A stretch of 7,360 nt of DNA from Thiotrichales bacterium. Its GTDB lineage: Bacteria > Pseudomonadota > Gammaproteobacteria > PS1 > Pseudothioglobaceae. The notes under the pieces are model-generated. The model did no database searches. It was not told the DNA's origin and saw only the letters and a list, made by a program, of their open reading frames with translations. Where the stretch lies: assembly GCA_002698045.1 (NCBI GenBank), contig NZUR01000011.1, positions 1-7,360 on the forward strand. The letters run 5' to 3'. Of the stretch, positions 5,377-7,360 are shown piece by piece; position 1 is the stretch's first letter, and each line of letters starts with the position of its first letter. A program made the position numbers and the translations under genes.

Positions 5377-6780
5377 TTGGAAGATCAAATATTAGCTTTA
5401 ACGGCAGACTTAGCTGCTGTCAAAAGTGCGGCTCAGGTCACAAACACGATGTTTGCTGAGATGTACTATTATGTAACGATCCCGTTGATGGTTCTTATTC
5501 ATGCTGGCTTCCTTCTCTATGAGATGGGCGCTACTCGCGTGAAGAACGTTCTTTCATCGGGTATGAAAAATTTACTCGCGTTCGCGTTTACAATTGCTGC
5601 GTGGTACCTGTTTGGCTGGTGGTTCTACTGGGCCTTACCAACGTTTCCGTACGACCTCGCCTCTGGCGCAGGTTACATGGGAATTTCAGGTATAGAGTAT
5701 GCTAATGCTATAGCTTTACCATGGGGCGATTCTGCTCAATACATGGGTCCGAATATGGGTGACAACGCGTCAGGTGTATTCTGGGGTGCTTTTGCATTGT
5801 TTGCTGCGACTACCGCTTCTATCGCTTCTGGTGCTCTGATCGAGAGAATACAAACCGTAGGTTTTGTAATCTGTGCGATTGTACTAGGTACTGCTGCTTG
5901 GGGTACTGCTGCGGCATGGGGATGGCACGCAGACGGATGGTTAGTTACTGAGTTTGGATATCACGACTTTGGTGCTGCTGGTCTTGTACACGCTGTCGCT
6001 GGATTCTTTGCACTCGGTGTCCTAATGAATTTAGGGCCACGTGTTGGGAAGTTCAATGCTGACGGTTCGGCGAATCACATTGCTGGTCACAATATGCCAC
6101 TTACAGTAACCGGCTTAATGCTGATTATTGTTGGTTTCTTCGGATTCCTAATGGCTTGTATCATTCTGCCTGGTGAAGGTTGGAGCTGGTACGCTGACAA
6201 AGCAACGACCATTTACGGTACTCCAATGACGCTGGCAGCGCTAGGATTTAATGTTCCTCTGGCTGCTGCAGGCGGAATTATCGGTGCTTGGGTTATGACT
6301 AGAGATCCTTTCTGGATGATGTCTGGCTGTCTAGCAGGTATTATTTCAGTAGCTGCAGGATTGGACCTTTACTTTGGTTCTACTGTCCTCGCTATTGCTA
6401 TGGTTGCAGGTATGATTATAAAACCATGTGCAGACTGGCTTGAAGGTTTTGGTATCGATGATGCTGTTGGCGCGGTTACGATTCACGGAACGATTGGTCT
6501 ATTCGGTCTAGTTGTTCTTGGTATCTTAGGTTCTGGTGCTCCAGGGCTTGGTGCTTTTGCTCCAGAAGGTACTGTGGCTATAAGCATATGGGGTCAAGTT
6601 GTTGGTGCAGTAGTAATGTTCTTACTTGGTTTTGTTCCAGGATATGTCGTATCTTGGTTAGTAAACAAGGCTGGAATGTTGCGTATCCCAGAAGCAGTTC
6701 AAGAAAGAGGACTTGATGCAGTGAAAGTACCTGCACAAGCTTACCCTGAGGGTATGACGAGTCCTGCATCTGAATCTTAA
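5377..6780 (+). CDS. amt: Amt/MEP/Rh-family ammonium channel
   Basis: The 467-residue inner-membrane protein has about eleven hydrophobic spans, the first near residues 29-50 and the last near 402-429. It carries the twin pore histidines, His205 (in GLVHAVAG) and His370 (in TIHGTIG), and the structural Asp197 in HDFGAAG, equal to H168, H318 and D160 of E. coli AmtB. The outer gate region reads VFWGAF (134-139), where the two Phe are kept but the Gln found in AmtB is Trp136. The signature GWFGFNAGS of classic AmtB is GFFGFLMAC (253-261) here, so it belongs to a divergent branch. A short cytoplasmic tail follows residue 430. Start is TTG at 5377 with a strong ribosome site. It is followed after 18 bases by a small membrane protein gene instead of glnK. 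Codons look richer in G and C than those of upstream genes, which fits high expression. Confidence 0.93.
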   Translation: MEDQILALTADLAAVKSAAQVTNTMFAEMYYYVTIPLMVLIHAGFLLYEMGATRVKNVLSSGMKNLLAFAFTIAAWYLFGWWFYWALPTFPYDLASGAGYMGISGIEYANAIALPWGDSAQYMGPNMGDNASGVFWGAFALFAATTASIASGALIERIQTVGFVICAIVLGTAAWGTAAAWGWHADGWLVTEFGYHDFGAAGLVHAVAGFFALGVLMNLGPRVGKFNADGSANHIAGHNMPLTVTGLMLIIVGFFGFLMACIILPGEGWSWYADKATTIYGTPMTLAALGFNVPLAAAGGIIGAWVMTRDPFWMMSGCLAGIISVAAGLDLYFGSTVLAIAMVAGMIIKPCADWLEGFGIDDAVGAVTIHGTIGLFGLVVLGILGSGAPGLGAFAPEGTVAISIWGQVVGAVVMFLLGFVPGYVVSWLVNKAGMLRIPEAVQERGLDAVKVPAQAYPEGMTSPASES

Positions 6781-6798
6781 TTATAAAGGAGAATTAAT

Positions 6799-6975
6799 AT
6801 GGGATATTTTGCTGAATCTTTTGCAGAACTTTATAATGCCGATGGTTGGATTGACATGGGTATGTATATCGGTGCTGGCTCATCAGCCGGTGGCTGGTGG
6901 ACAGTGATTGCTACGGTTATGTTGCTAGCAGTGTTAGCTAAAGGCAACTCTGACGAGCAAGATCACTATAAGTAA
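6799..6975 (+). CDS. Small single-span membrane protein paired with amt
   Basis: This encodes a 58-residue protein that belongs to no family I recognise. It begins with an amphipathic, acidic stretch (MGYFAESFAELYNADGW) and continues with a Gly/Ser-rich segment (GAGSSAGG, 25-32). One likely transmembrane helix follows (about WWTVIATVMLLAVLA, 33-47), then a polar, charged tail rich in Asp, Glu, Lys and His. The ATG at 6799 has AAGGAG (6786-6791) 7 bases upstream and lies 18 bases after the amt stop. A strong terminator ends the unit 23 bases after its stop, so it is almost surely co-transcribed with amt. The good ribosome site and terminator make it a real gene. Its place is where the PII gene glnK normally lies, so it may be a channel subunit or regulator; that is inference. 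Confidence 0.82.
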   Translation: MGYFAESFAELYNADGWIDMGMYIGAGSSAGGWWTVIATVMLLAVLAKGNSDEQDHYK

Positions 6976-6998
6976 CCAACTGTAAAAGTAATAAAACG

Positions 6999-7032
6999 AA
7001 AAGGGCGGTATGAAAATACCGCCCTTTTTTTT
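6999..7032. terminator. Strong intrinsic terminator, probably bidirectional
   Basis: A perfect 13-bp stem (6999-7011 with 7016-7028) has a GC-rich core, GGGCGG/CCGCCC, closed by a GAAA tetraloop (7012-7015). On the plus strand it runs into eight T (7025-7032), ending the amt unit. On the minus strand the same stem is followed by TTTTCGTTTTATT, so it can also end transcripts coming from sucB, whose stop is at 7094. Confidence 0.92.
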
Positions 7033-7093
7033 GTTCAAACACTAATTCTATGATTGATTCATTTTGTTAAAAGTTTGGTGAATTAAATGCCCT

Positions 7094-7360
7094 TTAAACT
7101 TTTAGCAATAGTCTTGCAGGATCCTCTAAAGCTTCTTTAATTGAAATTAGAAACTGAACCGCCTCCTTGCCATCAATAATTTGATGGTCATAAGACAGAG
7201 CCAAATACATCATTGGTCGAATCACAATTTCACCATCGACTACAACTGGGCGATCTTCGGTTTTATGCATTCCTAAAATAGCGCTTTGAGGAGAGTTTAG
7301 GATTGGTGTAGAGAGAAGGGATCCAAAAACACCACCGTTAGATATAGTGAAGGTTCCACC
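7094..7360 (-). CDS. sucB: C-terminal part of the dihydrolipoamide succinyltransferase E2 of 2-oxoglutarate dehydrogenase (start outside the window)
   Basis: The last 88 residues are visible, ending with TAA at 7094-7096. They hold the 2-oxoacid dehydrogenase acyltransferase catalytic core: [14 protein letters not shown] at the start, then [16 protein letters not shown], then [12 protein letters not shown], and the active-site motif DHQIIDG with its His and Asp. The end [13 protein letters not shown] is typical of SucB rather than of the pyruvate dehydrogenase E2. The enzyme transfers the succinyl group from lipoate to CoA in the TCA cycle. The usual Arg in the DHRxxDG motif is Gln here. The gene runs leftward and shares the terminator at 6999-7032 with the amt unit. 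Family assignment is sure; SucB over another E2 rests mainly on the end sequence. Confidence 0.9.
   Translation of the reverse strand, partial: GGTFTISNGGVFGSLLSTPILNSPQSAILGMHKTEDRPVVVDGEIVIRPMMYLALSYDHQIIDGKEAVQFLISIKEALEDPARLLLKV

Overview
The window looks like an AT-rich chromosome segment from a Gram-negative bacterium, most likely a marine gammaproteobacterium. The evidence is a lipoprotein signal peptide, what looks like an outer-membrane barrel end, a 2-oxoglutarate dehydrogenase E2 (SucB) tail, an ammonium channel, short intergenic gaps and compact overlapping genes. The general style, and the Amt gene in particular, recall the SUP05/Thioglobus type of marine lineage. That placement is an impression from memory and no search backs it. 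No rRNA, tRNA, CRISPR array, insertion sequence or integrase is visible.

Layout. (1) 1-568, plus strand: the C-terminal end of a probable outer-membrane beta-barrel protein, overlapped by a small lipoprotein gene. (2) 570-1388, minus strand: an HNH endonuclease with an N-terminal SRA-like region, probably a modification-dependent defence nuclease. It converges on the lipoprotein gene with one base between the stop codons. (3) 1389-1608: a divergent intergenic region with an inverted repeat. (4) 1609-5210, plus strand: five tightly packed genes. They encode a class I glutamine amidotransferase, a cysteine-rich CWC plus DUF5522-like protein, a PLP-dependent group II decarboxylase, a peptide deformylase, and a SET-domain methyltransferase with a full post-SET zinc motif. 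The last two overlap by 11 bases. (5) 5211-6975: a separate unit with a structured leader, a TTG-started Amt-family ammonium channel and a 58-residue membrane protein in the place where glnK usually sits. It ends at a strong hairpin terminator at 6999-7032. (6) 7094-7360, minus strand: the C-terminal end of SucB, converging on the same terminator.

The most interesting part is the five-gene block. The enzyme classes (ammonia release or gamma-glutamyl hydrolysis, amino-acid decarboxylation, N-deformylation, lysine or amine methylation) and a probable metal-binding Cys protein do not match any pathway I recognise. They could make or modify a small amino-acid-derived molecule or a peptide, but that is inference from domain content and gene order. 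The second point of interest is the Amt plus small membrane protein pair, where a dedicated single-span partner may replace or add to PII-type control.
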